Positions 38,085-47,609 of a DNA stretch of 64,000 nucleotides are shown here, piece after piece; the first letter of the stretch is position 1; the number at the start of each line of letters is the position of its first letter. Position numbers and translations under genes: made by a program. The notes beneath the pieces are model-generated. The model had not been told where the DNA came from, made no database searches, and saw only the letters and a list, made by a program, of their open reading frames with translations. The stretch comes from Ciceribacter ferrooxidans. GTDB lineage: Bacteria > Pseudomonadota > Alphaproteobacteria > Rhizobiales > Rhizobiaceae. The DNA is taken from assembly GCF_004137355.1 (NCBI RefSeq), contig NZ_SDVB01000311.1, positions 124,001 through 188,000 on the forward strand, read 5' to 3'.

Positions 38085-40172
38085 TCAGGCATCGCTGCCG
38101 TGTATTTCCTCCATCATCGCCAACCCCTTCTTGCGCAACATCGCGTCTGGGTCCGGCAGTTTGCCCCGGAAAGCCCGGTAGGCGTCCTCCGGGTCGACCG
38201 AGCCGCCGACCGAATAGATGTTGTCCTTCAGCTTCTTGGCCATCGCCGTGTCGAAGGCGTCACCGGTCTCCTCGAAGGCCGAGAAGGCATCCGCATCGAG
38301 AACCTCCGACCACATGTACGAATAGTAGCCTGCCGAATAACCACCGGCGAAGATGTGCTGGAAATGTGGGGTGGCGTGCCGCATCACGATCGAGCGCGGC
38401 ATGCCGATCTCCCTCAAAACCTCCTCCTGTACGGCCATAGGATCATCTGCCAACGTTCGCGTGTGAAACGCCATGTCGACCAGGGCAGACGATGTGACCT
38501 CCACGGTGTTGAAGCCTGCGTTGAAGGTGCGGGCTGCCAAGACCTTGTCGAGGAGTGTTTTCGGCATTGGTTCGCCGGTCTCGTAATGGACCGCATAACG
38601 TGTCAGGATTTCCGGAACGGTCAGCCAGTGCTCATAGAGCTGCGACGGTAGTTCCACGAAATCGCGCGACACACCGGTACCGGCAACCGAGGGATAGGTG
38701 ACGTTCGAAAGCATGCCGTGCAACGCATGGCCGAATTCGTGAAACAGCGTGCGCGCATCATCGAGCGAGAGGAGCGCGGGCTTGCCTTCCGCGGGCTTCG
38801 CGAAATTGCAGACATTGTAGATGATCGGCATTTCACCCGTGGTGCCGTTTTTCATCGTCAGCTTGTGCTGGGAGCGGAAGGCGCTCATCCACGCGCCCGA
38901 CCGCTTGGACGGGCGGGCGAAATAATCACCGAGGAAGAGTGCGACGAGCGTCCCACTCCGGTCGCGAATCTCGAAAACGCGGACGTCCGGATGATAGGCC
39001 GGAATTCCCTTCTTTTCGACTGCGATGACGCCGAAGAGTCGGCTGGCAACATCGAAGCAGGCATCGATGATCTTCTCGAGCTGGAGATAGGGCTTCAGCT
39101 CGGCTTCGGAAAAATCGAATTTCTGCGCCCTGATCTTTTCGGCGTAATGGCGCCAGTCCCAGGGCATGACCTCGTGATTGTGACCCTCTCCGGCGATCAG
39201 GCGGGCGATGTCCGCCTCCTCTTCTCCGGCACGGCGGACGGCCTTCTCCCAGACGGTCATCAGGAGGTGGTTCACGGCACCCGCCGTCTTTGCCATCGTA
39301 TTGTCCAGCTTGAACTCGGCGAAATTCGCGTAGCCGAGCAGATCGGCCAGTTCCTGCCGAAGCAAGAGTGTCTCCCGCACGATGCCGCGATTGTCAGTTT
39401 CGCCCTCGTTCATTCCACGAGCGGTCCAAGCCCGGAAGGCCTGCTCGCGCAGGTCCCGCCGGTCGGAAAAAGTCAGAAACGGCTCGATGATCGAGCGCGA
39501 GAGAGTAACGGCGTACTTGCCCTCCGCCCCACGCTCGCGAGCCGCCGCCGCCATCGCGTCCTTCACGAAATCCGGCAGGCCGGAAAGCTCCGCATCGGAG
39601 GAAAGCAGCAGTGACCAGTTCTTCTCGTCAGCCAGCACATTCTGCCCGAATCTGGCCCCCAGGCCCGCCAGTCGTTCATTGATCTCGGCGAGCCTCTGCT
39701 GCTGTGGCTTCGCGAGCAAGGCACCGGACTTGACGAAGCCCTTCCAATGCCGCTCGAGGACGCGCATTTCCTCGACCGACAGGCCGAGCGTCTCGCGCTC
39801 CTGCCAAAGTGTGTCGATGCGCGCGAAGAGCGCAGCATTCATGCCGATCTTCGAATAGTGGCGCGACAGCTTCGGTGCGATTTCACGTTCGAGCGCCTGG
39901 ATCGTGTCGTTGGTATGAGCGCCGGCACGGTTCCAGAACAAGGCCGAAGTCCGCGAAAGGCTTTCGCCTGCGATCTCCAGGGCCGTGACAGTGTTCGCGA
40001 AGGTCGGAGGCTCCGGATTGCCGGCAATCGCGTCGATTTCCGCGTCGTGCTCGCTGAGGGCCGCCTCGAAGGCCGGTGCGAAATCGTCGTCGGATACCGC
40101 CTCGAACCGGGGCAATCCCTGGAACCCGGTCCATTCGACAAGCGCGGTATTGAGCGAAGAAGCTGCAGCCAT
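38085..40172 (-). CDS. M3 family metallopeptidase (Dcp/oligopeptidase-type)
   Basis: This 695-residue thimet-type zinc peptidase degrades short peptides in the cytoplasm or periplasm. The active site HEFGHALHGML provides two zinc ligands and the catalytic Glu, and the third ligand lies in the downstream helix about 25 residues on. The protein is helical throughout and of usual length for peptidyl-dipeptidase Dcp or oligopeptidase A. The sequence does not settle which. No signal peptide is seen, so it is probably cytoplasmic. Confidence 0.93.
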   Translation of the reverse strand: MAAASSLNTALVEWTGFQGLPRFEAVSDDDFAPAFEAALSEHDAEIDAIAGNPEPPTFANTVTALEIAGESLSRTSALFWNRAGAHTNDTIQALEREIAPKLSRHYSKIGMNAALFARIDTLWQERETLGLSVEEMRVLERHWKGFVKSGALLAKPQQQRLAEINERLAGLGARFGQNVLADEKNWSLLLSSDAELSGLPDFVKDAMAAAARERGAEGKYAVTLSRSIIEPFLTFSDRRDLREQAFRAWTARGMNEGETDNRGIVRETLLLRQELADLLGYANFAEFKLDNTMAKTAGAVNHLLMTVWEKAVRRAGEEEADIARLIAGEGHNHEVMPWDWRHYAEKIRAQKFDFSEAELKPYLQLEKIIDACFDVASRLFGVIAVEKKGIPAYHPDVRVFEIRDRSGTLVALFLGDYFARPSKRSGAWMSAFRSQHKLTMKNGTTGEMPIIYNVCNFAKPAEGKPALLSLDDARTLFHEFGHALHGMLSNVTYPSVAGTGVSRDFVELPSQLYEHWLTVPEILTRYAVHYETGEPMPKTLLDKVLAARTFNAGFNTVEVTSSALVDMAFHTRTLADDPMAVQEEVLREIGMPRSIVMRHATPHFQHIFAGGYSAGYYSYMWSEVLDADAFSAFEETGDAFDTAMAKKLKDNIYSVGGSVDPEDAYRAFRGKLPDPDAMLRKKGLAMMEEIHGSDA

Positions 40173-40441
40173 CTCGTATTCCCTTCATCTGGTCGCGGCC
40201 GACCGGTGGGTTGCACATGCTTACCGATATGGGGCGGCGAGCGCCTGCTTGGCAAGGACCGCCAAAGCAAAATCCGTCACGGTTGCCGGTTCTTAAGAAC
40301 CGACGCCGACGACGCACTCAAGGCCCCCATTTGCCTCTCGTCAAATCTGGGCGGGAGGCTTATGGTCCGCACACTTGCGCCGCACCTGCTCTTCCTCGCG
40401 GCGCGCCTTCCAGGGCAGACTCGAATATCGGACAGACAGTA

Positions 40442-41635
40442 ATGGCACCACAGCGGATGAGCGAGCGCCGAACGTCGTTGATCGGCGCGCTGCTGACGAC
40501 GATCGGCCCCGTTTCGATGGCGATCTACACGCCGGCCATGCCCGAACTCGTCCATGCCTTCGGCACGTCGGATGCCGCCATCAAACTCAGTCTTTCGCTC
40601 TATTTCTTCGGCTTTGCCTTCGCACAGCTGCTCGCAGGGCCGTTCTCGGACGCCTTCGGACGGCGGATCGCCACACTCTCCTTTCTCGGTATCTATCTGC
40701 TGGGAAGCCTGTTCGCCGCCTTCGCCCCCTCCGTCGAGCTGCTTCTCGCCGGGCGACTGGTTCAGGGCGTCGGTGCATCGGTCGGAATCACGGTCTCCCG
40801 CGCCATTGTGCGGGACCAGTTCACCGGTCCGGAGGCCGCGCGCATCCTCAACATGATCGGCATCATGCTGGCGATCGGCCCGGCAGCCGGCCCGACACTC
40901 GGCGGCCTCGCCCTTGCCCTTTCCGGATGGCAAGCCGTGTTCTTCCTGATGGTGAGCTTCGGCGTCTTCAGCTGGCTCATCGTCGCCTTCCTGATGCGCG
41001 AGACAACAACCCCCGACCGCGTGCTCATCAAGCCGTCACGGCTGCTTGGCGCCTATGCAACGCTCGTCACTGACATGCGGGTACTGTTCGCAGCCTTCGT
41101 GCTCGCCGGCACCGTCGGCGCCCTCTACGCCCAGGCGACGATGCTGCCCTTCATCCTGATCAAAAGGGTCGGTCTCAGCCCGGCCGAATTCGGAGTCGGA
41201 ATGCTGATGCAGACCGGTTCTTTCTTTCTCGGATCTGTCGCACTGCGGATTCTCTCACCGCGTCTCGGCGAGCGACGAGCGCTTCTGACCGGTCTGACCC
41301 TCGCCGGAACCGGAGGTGCATGCATCGCCCTTTCAGTGATTTTCGTCGAGCCGACTTTCCTTTCGATCATGATGCCGGTCGCGATTTGCGCCTTCGGCAT
41401 GGCCTTCATCATCCCCTACATCACGACCGCGGGGCTGCAGCCGCACCCGGCAATCGCCGGTTCGGCCGCGGCATTGATCGGCTTCGTGCAGATGGGTTCC
41501 GGCTTTCTCGGTGGTGCCGTCGGTGCGCTGATCGGCGATCCGCTGCAGGCCTTCGGGATCGTCATTCCGGCAATGGAGCTTGTCGCGATCCTTGCCTATG
41601 TCGGCTTTCTCCACGGAAGCCGCAGAATGGCATAG
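40442..41635 (+). CDS. Bcr/CflA-type MFS multidrug exporter
   Basis: This 397-residue twelve-helix drug:H+ antiporter of the Bcr/CflA family has the N-terminal IYTPAMPELVHAFGTS, the loop motif GPFSDAFGRRIATL and GRLVQGVGASVGITVSRAIVRD of helix 4-5, all family-typical. The drug range cannot be predicted. I chose the start MAPQRMSERRTSL; a second Met five codons later is possible. It lies head to head with the M3 peptidase gene, separated by 269 bp in which I see no other gene. Confidence 0.92.
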   Translation: MAPQRMSERRTSLIGALLTTIGPVSMAIYTPAMPELVHAFGTSDAAIKLSLSLYFFGFAFAQLLAGPFSDAFGRRIATLSFLGIYLLGSLFAAFAPSVELLLAGRLVQGVGASVGITVSRAIVRDQFTGPEAARILNMIGIMLAIGPAAGPTLGGLALALSGWQAVFFLMVSFGVFSWLIVAFLMRETTTPDRVLIKPSRLLGAYATLVTDMRVLFAAFVLAGTVGALYAQATMLPFILIKRVGLSPAEFGVGMLMQTGSFFLGSVALRILSPRLGERRALLTGLTLAGTGGACIALSVIFVEPTFLSIMMPVAICAFGMAFIIPYITTAGLQPHPAIAGSAAALIGFVQMGSGFLGGAVGALIGDPLQAFGIVIPAMELVAILAYVGFLHGSRRMA

Positions 41636-41667
41636 AAAAAGCCTGCCGCGGCCTCCCGCGGCAGGCT
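41636..41667 (-). terminator. Intrinsic terminator after argG
   Basis: A 12-bp stem (AGCCTGCCGCGG and CCGCGGCAGGCT) with a 4-nt loop is followed on the minus strand by TTTTTC. It begins 20 bases past the argG stop and abuts the 3' end of the convergent MFS gene. Confidence 0.9.
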
Positions 41668-41686
41668 CTCACAGATTTGGGAACCG

Positions 41687-42910
41687 TCAGTTGCCGAGGT
41701 TGCGCTTGGCCAGCGTGCGCAGGCGCAAGGCATTGAGCTTGATGAAGCCGGCAGCATCCTTCTGGTCGTAGGCGCCCTGGTCGTCCTCGAAGGTGACGAG
41801 CTTGTCGGAATAGAGCGACTTTTCGCTCTCGCGGCCGATCACCATGACATTGCCCTTGTAGAGCTTCAGGGTCACCTCGCCCTCGACATCCTTCTGGCTG
41901 AGGTCGATGGCTGCCTGCAGCATCTGGCGTTCCGGCGAGAACCAGAAGCCGTAATAGATGAGCTCGGCGTAGCGCGGCATCAGTTCGTCCTTCAGGTGGG
42001 CTGCGCCGCGGTCGAGGGTGATCGATTCAATTGCGCGGTGAGCGGCCAACAGGATCGTGCCGCCGGGCGTTTCATAAACGCCGCGAGACTTCATGCCGAC
42101 AAAGCGGTTTTCGACGAGGTCGATGCGACCGATGCCGTTGTCGCGGCCGTAGTCGTTGAGCTTAGCGAGAATCGTCGCCGGGCTCATGCGCACACCGTTG
42201 ATCGAGACCGCGTCGCCCCTCTCGAAGCCGATCTTGATGATCGTCGGTTTGTCCGGCGCGGCTTCCGGCGAAATGGTGCGCATATGCACATATTCGGGCG
42301 CTTCCTGCGAGGGGTCCTCCAGGACCTTTCCTTCGGACGACGAGTGCAGGAGGTTGGCATCGACCGAGAAGGGAGCCTCGCCCTTCTTGTCCTTGGCGAC
42401 CGGGATCTGGTTCTTCTCGGCGAATTCGAGAAGGTCCGTGCGGCTCTTGAACGACCAGTCGCGCCACGGCGCGATGATCTTGATATCCGGATTCAGCGCG
42501 TAAGCCGAAAGCTCGAAGCGAACCTGGTCGTTGCCCTTGCCGGTCGCACCATGGGCGATCGCGTCCGCGCCGGTCTTCTTGGCGATCTCGATCAGGTGCT
42601 TCGAGATCAGCGGACGGGCGATCGACGTGCCGAGCAGGTAGACGCCTTCATAGACGGCATTGGCGCGGAACATCGGGAAGACGAAGTCGCGCACGAACTC
42701 CTCACGAACGTCCTCGATGAAGATCTCCTTGATGCCCAGCATCTCGGCCTTCTTGCGCGCCGGCTCGAGTTCCTCACCCTGGCCGAGATCGGCGGTGAAG
42801 GTCACGACTTCCGCGCCAAGTTCGGTCTGGAGCCATTTCAGGATGATCGAGGTGTCGAGGCCGCCGGAATAGGCGAGAACGACCTTCTTGACGTCTTTCG
42901 GGAGTGCCAT
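41687..42910 (-). CDS. argG: Argininosuccinate synthase
   Basis: This 407-residue enzyme ligates citrulline and aspartate with ATP in arginine biosynthesis. It has the PP-loop AYSGGLDTS at residues 12-20, [26 protein letters not shown] and [18 protein letters not shown] in two adjacent blocks. The start [17 protein letters not shown] was chosen; upstream in-frame residues are not conserved. It is a single gene with its own terminator. Confidence 0.97.
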   Translation of the reverse strand: MALPKDVKKVVLAYSGGLDTSIILKWLQTELGAEVVTFTADLGQGEELEPARKKAEMLGIKEIFIEDVREEFVRDFVFPMFRANAVYEGVYLLGTSIARPLISKHLIEIAKKTGADAIAHGATGKGNDQVRFELSAYALNPDIKIIAPWRDWSFKSRTDLLEFAEKNQIPVAKDKKGEAPFSVDANLLHSSSEGKVLEDPSQEAPEYVHMRTISPEAAPDKPTIIKIGFERGDAVSINGVRMSPATILAKLNDYGRDNGIGRIDLVENRFVGMKSRGVYETPGGTILLAAHRAIESITLDRGAAHLKDELMPRYAELIYYGFWFSPERQMLQAAIDLSQKDVEGEVTLKLYKGNVMVIGRESEKSLYSDKLVTFEDDQGAYDQKDAAGFIKLNALRLRTLAKRNLGN

Positions 42911-43111
42911 GTTGAGTTCCACTTGTAACGAATATCGGTGAGCGGAGTCCGCGTTTGGCGGCACTTTTAGCGAGATTATCGCCGGGTGCAAGGGGAAGCG
43001 TGCCGACGTGGACTGCCAGCGTCAGACCGAATACGCGACGAATTGCAGATTTGACCTTCCGGCTGGCATGGGCCATATCACCCCTTCACCCGTTGAGCTG
43101 AGGAGATTTGC

Positions 43112-43975
43112 ATGACAAGACTTCACCCGGCATTCAAGAAGGGTAATCTCGCCGTGATCACCGGCGGGGCATCCGGCATCGGGCTGGCTGCAGCAAAACA
43201 CTTCGCTCGCCTCGGCATGTGCGTCGTGATCGCCGATCTGGTCGGCGAGCGGTTGGCGGAAGCTGAAGCGGCTGTCGCCTCACTTTCCCCAAGCGGTGCG
43301 ACCGATGTGGTTGCTATTCCGACAGACGTGTCGAAGCGGGAAGAACTCGAGGCGTTGGAGCGCGCCGTCGTTCAGCGTTTCGGTCGCGTCCATGTGCTGA
43401 TGAACAACGCCGGAATACAGCCGGGCAGCGCCATATTCGGCCCCCAGGCCAACTGGGAAAATGTGCTCGCCGTCAACCTGATGGGTGTCGTCACTGGCAG
43501 CCGCACTTTCGGACCCGGCATGATCTCCCACGGAGAACCGGCACTCATCATCAACACCGGCTCAAAGCAGGGTATCACCACGCCGCCCGGTGATCCGGCC
43601 TACAACGTCTCCAAGGCCGGCGTGAAGGTCTTCACGGAAGCGCTGCAGCATGAGCTACGAAATACGCCGGGTTGCCGGGTCTCGGCCCATCTACTGATCC
43701 CTGGCTTCGTGTTCACGCCGCTTACGGCGAACGGAAGGACTGAAAAGCCGGCCGGCGCCTGGACGCCAGAACAGACGGTCGACTTCATGATGGAGAGCCT
43801 CTCGAAGGGCGACTTCTACATCCTGTGCCCGGACAACGAGGTTGATCGCCACACCGATGAAGTGCGCATGCTCTGGGCGACCGGAGACATCGTCGAGAAC
43901 CGCCCGCCGCTCTCTCGCTGGCATGCCGACTACGCCGACAGTTTCAAGGCCCATCTCGTCGAGAAGCAAAGCTGA
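43112..43975 (+). CDS. SDR family oxidoreductase
   Basis: This 287-residue classical short-chain dehydrogenase has TGGASGIGLAAAKHF near the N-terminus, NNAGIQPG, the Ser region NTGSKQGI and catalytic YNVSKAGV. The C-terminus is extended relative to FabG. GAGGAG lies 7 bases before the ATG. The substrate is not predictable. It lies downstream of the divergent argG gene and 79 bp before the LysE gene on the same strand. Confidence 0.88.
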   Translation: MTRLHPAFKKGNLAVITGGASGIGLAAAKHFARLGMCVVIADLVGERLAEAEAAVASLSPSGATDVVAIPTDVSKREELEALERAVVQRFGRVHVLMNNAGIQPGSAIFGPQANWENVLAVNLMGVVTGSRTFGPGMISHGEPALIINTGSKQGITTPPGDPAYNVSKAGVKVFTEALQHELRNTPGCRVSAHLLIPGFVFTPLTANGRTEKPAGAWTPEQTVDFMMESLSKGDFYILCPDNEVDRHTDEVRMLWATGDIVENRPPLSRWHADYADSFKAHLVEKQS

Positions 43976-44054
43976 TTGGCAACCTCTCCCAAGCCCGGTA
44001 TGGATGACGCGACAGCGTCGCCCCGTCCGGGCTTTCCTCATTGCGGACCTTCCG

Positions 44055-44696
44055 ATGGACTTCATACCGAGCTTTGCCACCATCCTTGCCTTCAGCCTTG
44101 CGATCTTTCTTCTCGCCATCACGCCCGGGCCCGACATGACGCTGTGGATCAGTCGTTCGCTGCGAGACGGCCGGGCGACGGGATTGATGACGCTCGCGGG
44201 CACGAGCTTCGGGATTTCCATTCACACGATGCTGGTCGCCTTCGGCATTTCAGCACTGATCGTCGCCTCGCCGACGGCATTCACGATCCTGAAGACCGGC
44301 GGCGCGGGCTATCTGCTGTGGCTCGCGATCCAGGCCGTGCGCCATGGCTCGAACTTCGTCGTTCGCGCCGATGGCGACAGGCAGTCGGCCCCGATAAAGG
44401 CATTCTTGAACGGTCTCTGGGTCAACCTGCTGAACCCAAAGGTCATCATTTTCTTCATGACCTTCCTGCCGCAGTTCGTCAGTGCCACCGACCCGCATGT
44501 CACCGGCAAGCTTCTTTTCCTCGGCATATGGTCGATCATGCTGTCCCTGCCGATCGGACTTGCGATCATCTTCATGGCAGACGGGCTATCGGCATGGCTG
44601 CAGACGAACCAAAAGGTACTGCGTGCCATCGACTACACCTTCGCCGGCGTCTTCTCGATCTTCGCCGTGAAGATCTTCTTTACCCAAGCGCGTTGA
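44055..44696 (+). CDS. LysE family translocator
   Basis: This 213-residue amino-acid exporter has about six helices. The family signature TPGPDMTLWISRSL follows the first helix, and WVNLLNPKVIIFFMTFLPQF marks the central part. The closest group within LysE/RhtB cannot be set by eye. I chose the start MDFIPSFATI; longer in-frame readings overlap the SDR gene and lack family residues. Confidence 0.88.
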   Translation: MDFIPSFATILAFSLAIFLLAITPGPDMTLWISRSLRDGRATGLMTLAGTSFGISIHTMLVAFGISALIVASPTAFTILKTGGAGYLLWLAIQAVRHGSNFVVRADGDRQSAPIKAFLNGLWVNLLNPKVIIFFMTFLPQFVSATDPHVTGKLLFLGIWSIMLSLPIGLAIIFMADGLSAWLQTNQKVLRAIDYTFAGVFSIFAVKIFFTQAR

Positions 44697-44705
44697 AGGC
44701 CAAAT

Positions 44706-44735
44706 AAAAACGGCACCGGGCGGAAGCCAGGTGCC
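44706..44735 (-). terminator. Intrinsic terminator after ABC importer operon
   Basis: A 6-bp stem GGCACC/GGTGCC with 2 further inner pairs is followed on the minus strand by GTTTTTATTT. It lies 30 bases past the ATP-binding subunit stop. Confidence 0.75.
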
Positions 44736-44764
44736 ATTCTCGAAAAGACCACCGCCGGGCGAAA

Positions 44765-45559
44765 TCAGCCGATCAACAATTCGTCGTCATCGAGTGTTTG
44801 CCCGCGGATCTTGCGGAACATGGCGATCAGATCCTCGACCTGCAGATCCTTGCGGCTATCACCCGAGACGTCGAGTACGATCTCACCGGCATGCAGCATG
44901 ATCGTCCGGCTACCGTAGTCCAGCGCCTGACGCATGGAATGGGTGACCATCAAGGTCGTGAGCTTGCGTTCCGCAACGATCGACTGGGTGAGTTCCATGA
45001 TGAATTCCGCCATGCCGGGATCGAGCGCTGCCGTATGCTCGTCGAGCAATAGGACCTCCGAACCGGCGAGCGTCGCCATGACCAGCGACACAGCCTGCCT
45101 CTGGCCACCGGAGAGCAGATCCATGCGGTCGCCCATGCGATCTTCCAGGCCGAGATTGAGTGCGGCGATCCGGTCCCTGAACTCGGCCCGACGGCTCCCG
45201 CCGAGAGCGTCTGCCAGGCCCCGGCGCTTCCCGCGCATGGCCGCAAGAGCGAGATTCTCGGCGATGCTGAGTGCACCGCAACTTCCGGCCAGCGGATCCT
45301 GAAAGACCCGGGCGACCAGTCCTGCGCGCTGCGCCGTCGTTTTCCGGGTCACATCTGCGTTGCCGATGGTGACGCGGCCACCTGTCGGAAGAACGTCCCC
45401 GGCCAATACTCCGAGCAGCGTCGACTTGCCGGCGCCGTTGGAGCCGATGACGGTGACGAACGAGCCTGTCTCGATGGTGAGGCTGACGCCCGAAAGGGCT
45501 TGTTTCTGAAGCGGCGTACCGCGACCGAAAACGACCTGGATGTTTTCGAGCGAGATCAT
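44765..45559 (-). CDS. ABC transporter ATP-binding protein (TrpXYZ-type)
   Basis: This 264-residue ATPase has Walker A GSNGAGKST, signature LSGGQRQAVSL, and Walker B VLLLDEHTAALD, followed by the H-loop TLMVTHSM. It is the last gene of a three-gene importer. Its ATG overlaps the permease stop by 4 bp. It pairs with a permease of the branched-chain/ribose-like fold and a PF04392-type binding protein, a set described for tryptophan or tyrosine uptake in other bacteria. The true substrate is unproven. Confidence 0.9.
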   Translation of the reverse strand: MISLENIQVVFGRGTPLQKQALSGVSLTIETGSFVTVIGSNGAGKSTLLGVLAGDVLPTGGRVTIGNADVTRKTTAQRAGLVARVFQDPLAGSCGALSIAENLALAAMRGKRRGLADALGGSRRAEFRDRIAALNLGLEDRMGDRMDLLSGGQRQAVSLVMATLAGSEVLLLDEHTAALDPGMAEFIMELTQSIVAERKLTTLMVTHSMRQALDYGSRTIMLHAGEIVLDVSGDSRKDLQVEDLIAMFRKIRGQTLDDDELLIG

Positions 45560-46437
45560 GACGAGGCTCCTCCGCGACGCAGTCTCGGAAGAACAAGCGC
45601 AACGGCGACGAGAACGGCGGTGACGAAGTTGAGGTCGGAGGCCTTCAGACCGAGCACGTCAGACGACAATGCGAGCTGAATGGCAAGACGGTAGGCGATC
45701 GAACCGACAATGCAGCCGATGAGCGCTATCAGCAGACCACGGTTCCCGAACAGGGTTTCACCGATGATGACGGCGGCGAGGCCCACCACGATGGTGCCGA
45801 CACCCGAGGTGACATCGGCAAAGCCGTTCGTCTGCGCGAACAGTGCTCCACCGAGCGCGACGAGCGCGTTGGATATCGCCATGCCGAGATAGATCTGGTT
45901 GCCGGTTTGCACCCCCTGCGCACGAGCCATACGGGAATTGGCACCGGTCGCCCGCATCGCGAGCCCCGCATCGCTCTCGAGAAAGCGCCAGACGAGGAGG
46001 ACCGCAACGCCGACAAGCACAAAGAGAAACAGCGGCCGGACGTAATAGTCGGCAAGTCCGTGCCCGTAGAAGGGCGTGAGCATCGTGTCCTGGTTGAGCA
46101 ACGCGACGTTCGGCTTGCCCATGACCCGCAGATTGACCGAGAACAGCGCGATCATCGTCAGAATCGAGGCCAGCAGGTTGAGAATCCTGAAGCGGACATT
46201 GAGCACCGCTGTCACCAAGCCTGCGATGGACCCGGCCGCCATCGCAACCACCGTCGCAAGCCAGGCATTCAGCCCGGCAATGATCAGAACAGCTGCTACG
46301 GCCGCCCCAAGGGGAAACGACCCGTCGACCGTAAGGTCAGGAAAATCGAGGACGCGGAAGGCCAAGTACACGCCGATAGCGACAAAGGCGAAAACCAGGC
46401 CGAGCTCGACGGCACCCCAGAAGGCGATTTGGCTCAC
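45556..46437 (-). CDS. ABC transporter permease (TrpXYZ-type)
   Basis: This 293-residue inner-membrane protein has about 8-9 hydrophobic helices. The region GATGANSRMARAQGV and an alanine/valine-rich cytoplasmic loop are typical of the LivHM/RbsC-like permeases that partner PF04392 binding proteins. It starts 84 bp after the binding-protein stop, and the gap contains a strong hairpin. It overlaps the ATPase gene by 4 bp, so the two are translationally coupled. Confidence 0.9.
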   Translation of the reverse strand: MSQIAFWGAVELGLVFAFVAIGVYLAFRVLDFPDLTVDGSFPLGAAVAAVLIIAGLNAWLATVVAMAAGSIAGLVTAVLNVRFRILNLLASILTMIALFSVNLRVMGKPNVALLNQDTMLTPFYGHGLADYYVRPLFLFVLVGVAVLLVWRFLESDAGLAMRATGANSRMARAQGVQTGNQIYLGMAISNALVALGGALFAQTNGFADVTSGVGTIVVGLAAVIIGETLFGNRGLLIALIGCIVGSIAYRLAIQLALSSDVLGLKASDLNFVTAVLVAVALVLPRLRRGGASS

Positions 46438-46483
46438 GACGGACAGTCCTTGTTCAACCCGACACCTACGGCACGGGCAGTGA

Positions 46484-46510
46484 GCAAGGCCGCCTTCGTG
46501 GCGGCCTTGC
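46484..46510 (-). other. 11-bp intercistronic hairpin
   Basis: The perfect arms GCAAGGCCGCC and GGCGGCCTTGC with a 5-nt loop lie 11 bases past the binding-protein stop and 46 bp before the permease start. It has no U-tract, so mRNA 3'-end protection of the binding-protein message is the likely role. Confidence 0.7.
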
Positions 46511-46521
46511 GTGAGATTGGC

Positions 46522-47475
46522 TTATTCGACGACCTTTGTCGCCCGCTTCACGATGCTCTCGGGGAACTCGACGCCCATCTTGGCGGCCGCGGACTTGTTG
46601 ATGACGAGGTCGGTGCCGGCCGCAACGCGAACCGGAATGTCGCCGGGGGCCTCGCCCTTCAGGACGCGGGCGACGATCTCACCGGTCTGCTTGCCGACGT
46701 CAAAGTAGTTGAAGCCCAGGGCGGCAACGGCACCACGAGCGACCGAGTCGGTGTCGCCGGCATAGAGCGGAATCTTCGCCTCGACCGCCACACCGACGGC
46801 AGCCTCAAAGGCGGACACGATCGTGTTGTCCGTCGGGATGTAGATCACATCGGCGCGGCCAACGAGCGCGCGCGTCGCTCCCTGCACTTCCGCCGACTTG
46901 GTTGCGACGGACTCGACGACCTCAAGGCCGGCCTTCTCGGCTTCCGCCTTCAGTGCGGCGAGCGTCGAGACGGAGTTGGCTTCGGCGGAATTGTAGATGA
47001 ACCCGATGGTCTTGGCGTTGGGCGTGATTTCCTTGATAAGCGCAATGTGGTCGGCAACCGGGGACATGTCCGAGAGACCGGTCACGTTGCCGCCGGGCTT
47101 CTGCATGTCCTTGACGAGCTGCGCGCCGAGTGGGTCGGACACCGCGGTAAAGACGACGGGAATGTCACGGGTGGCGGCGACGACGGCCTGTGCCGACGGG
47201 GTGGAGATCGGAACGATCACGTTCGGGCCTTCGCCGATGAACTGCCGGGCGATCTGGGCGGCTGTGCCCGGATTACCCTGCGCCGACTCGTAGAGGAACT
47301 TGAGGTTCTCTCCTTCCTTGAAGCCAGCTTCTGCCAGGGCTTCCTTGACACCGTCGCGGGCGGCGTCAAGCGCCGGATGCTCGACGATGGCCGTGACAGC
47401 AACCGTCACTTCATCGGCACGGACCGGCATGGCAAGAGCCGTGGCGGCTACGAGGGCGAGTACGAGAGCGCGCAT
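46522..47475 (-). CDS. ABC substrate-binding protein (TrpX-type)
   Basis: This 317-residue periplasmic binding protein of the ABC_sub_bind (PF04392) family has a signal peptide MRALVLALVAATALAMPVRA, then VTAIVEHPALDAARDGVKEAL and NPGTAAQIARQFIGEGPNVI, which are family signatures, and YIPTDNTIVSA in the second lobe. Characterised relatives bind aromatic amino acids. It heads the importer operon, and a 15-base-loop inverted repeat is present in its leader (47525-47553). Confidence 0.9.
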   Translation of the reverse strand: MRALVLALVAATALAMPVRADEVTVAVTAIVEHPALDAARDGVKEALAEAGFKEGENLKFLYESAQGNPGTAAQIARQFIGEGPNVIVPISTPSAQAVVAATRDIPVVFTAVSDPLGAQLVKDMQKPGGNVTGLSDMSPVADHIALIKEITPNAKTIGFIYNSAEANSVSTLAALKAEAEKAGLEVVESVATKSAEVQGATRALVGRADVIYIPTDNTIVSAFEAAVGVAVEAKIPLYAGDTDSVARGAVAALGFNYFDVGKQTGEIVARVLKGEAPGDIPVRVAAGTDLVINKSAAAKMGVEFPESIVKRATKVVE

Positions 47476-47524
47476 GAGTTTATCTCCAATCTCTGTCGCT
47501 TACTGGCGGCCTTCTTAGGCAGAT

Positions 47525-47553
47525 GATCGGACGAAATCAATTGCGATCCGATC
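47525..47553 (-). promoter_or_regulatory. Inverted repeat in the ABC importer leader
   Basis: The arms GATCGGA and TCCGATC are separated by 15 bases, about 50-78 bp upstream of the TrpX-type binding-protein start. It could be an operator or an RNA hairpin. Confidence 0.35.
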
Positions 47554-47609
47554 CCTAGAATACGGAATCGCGCTCCCAAATGCCGGCTTTTCGTCCTGTT
47601 GGAGAGTTT

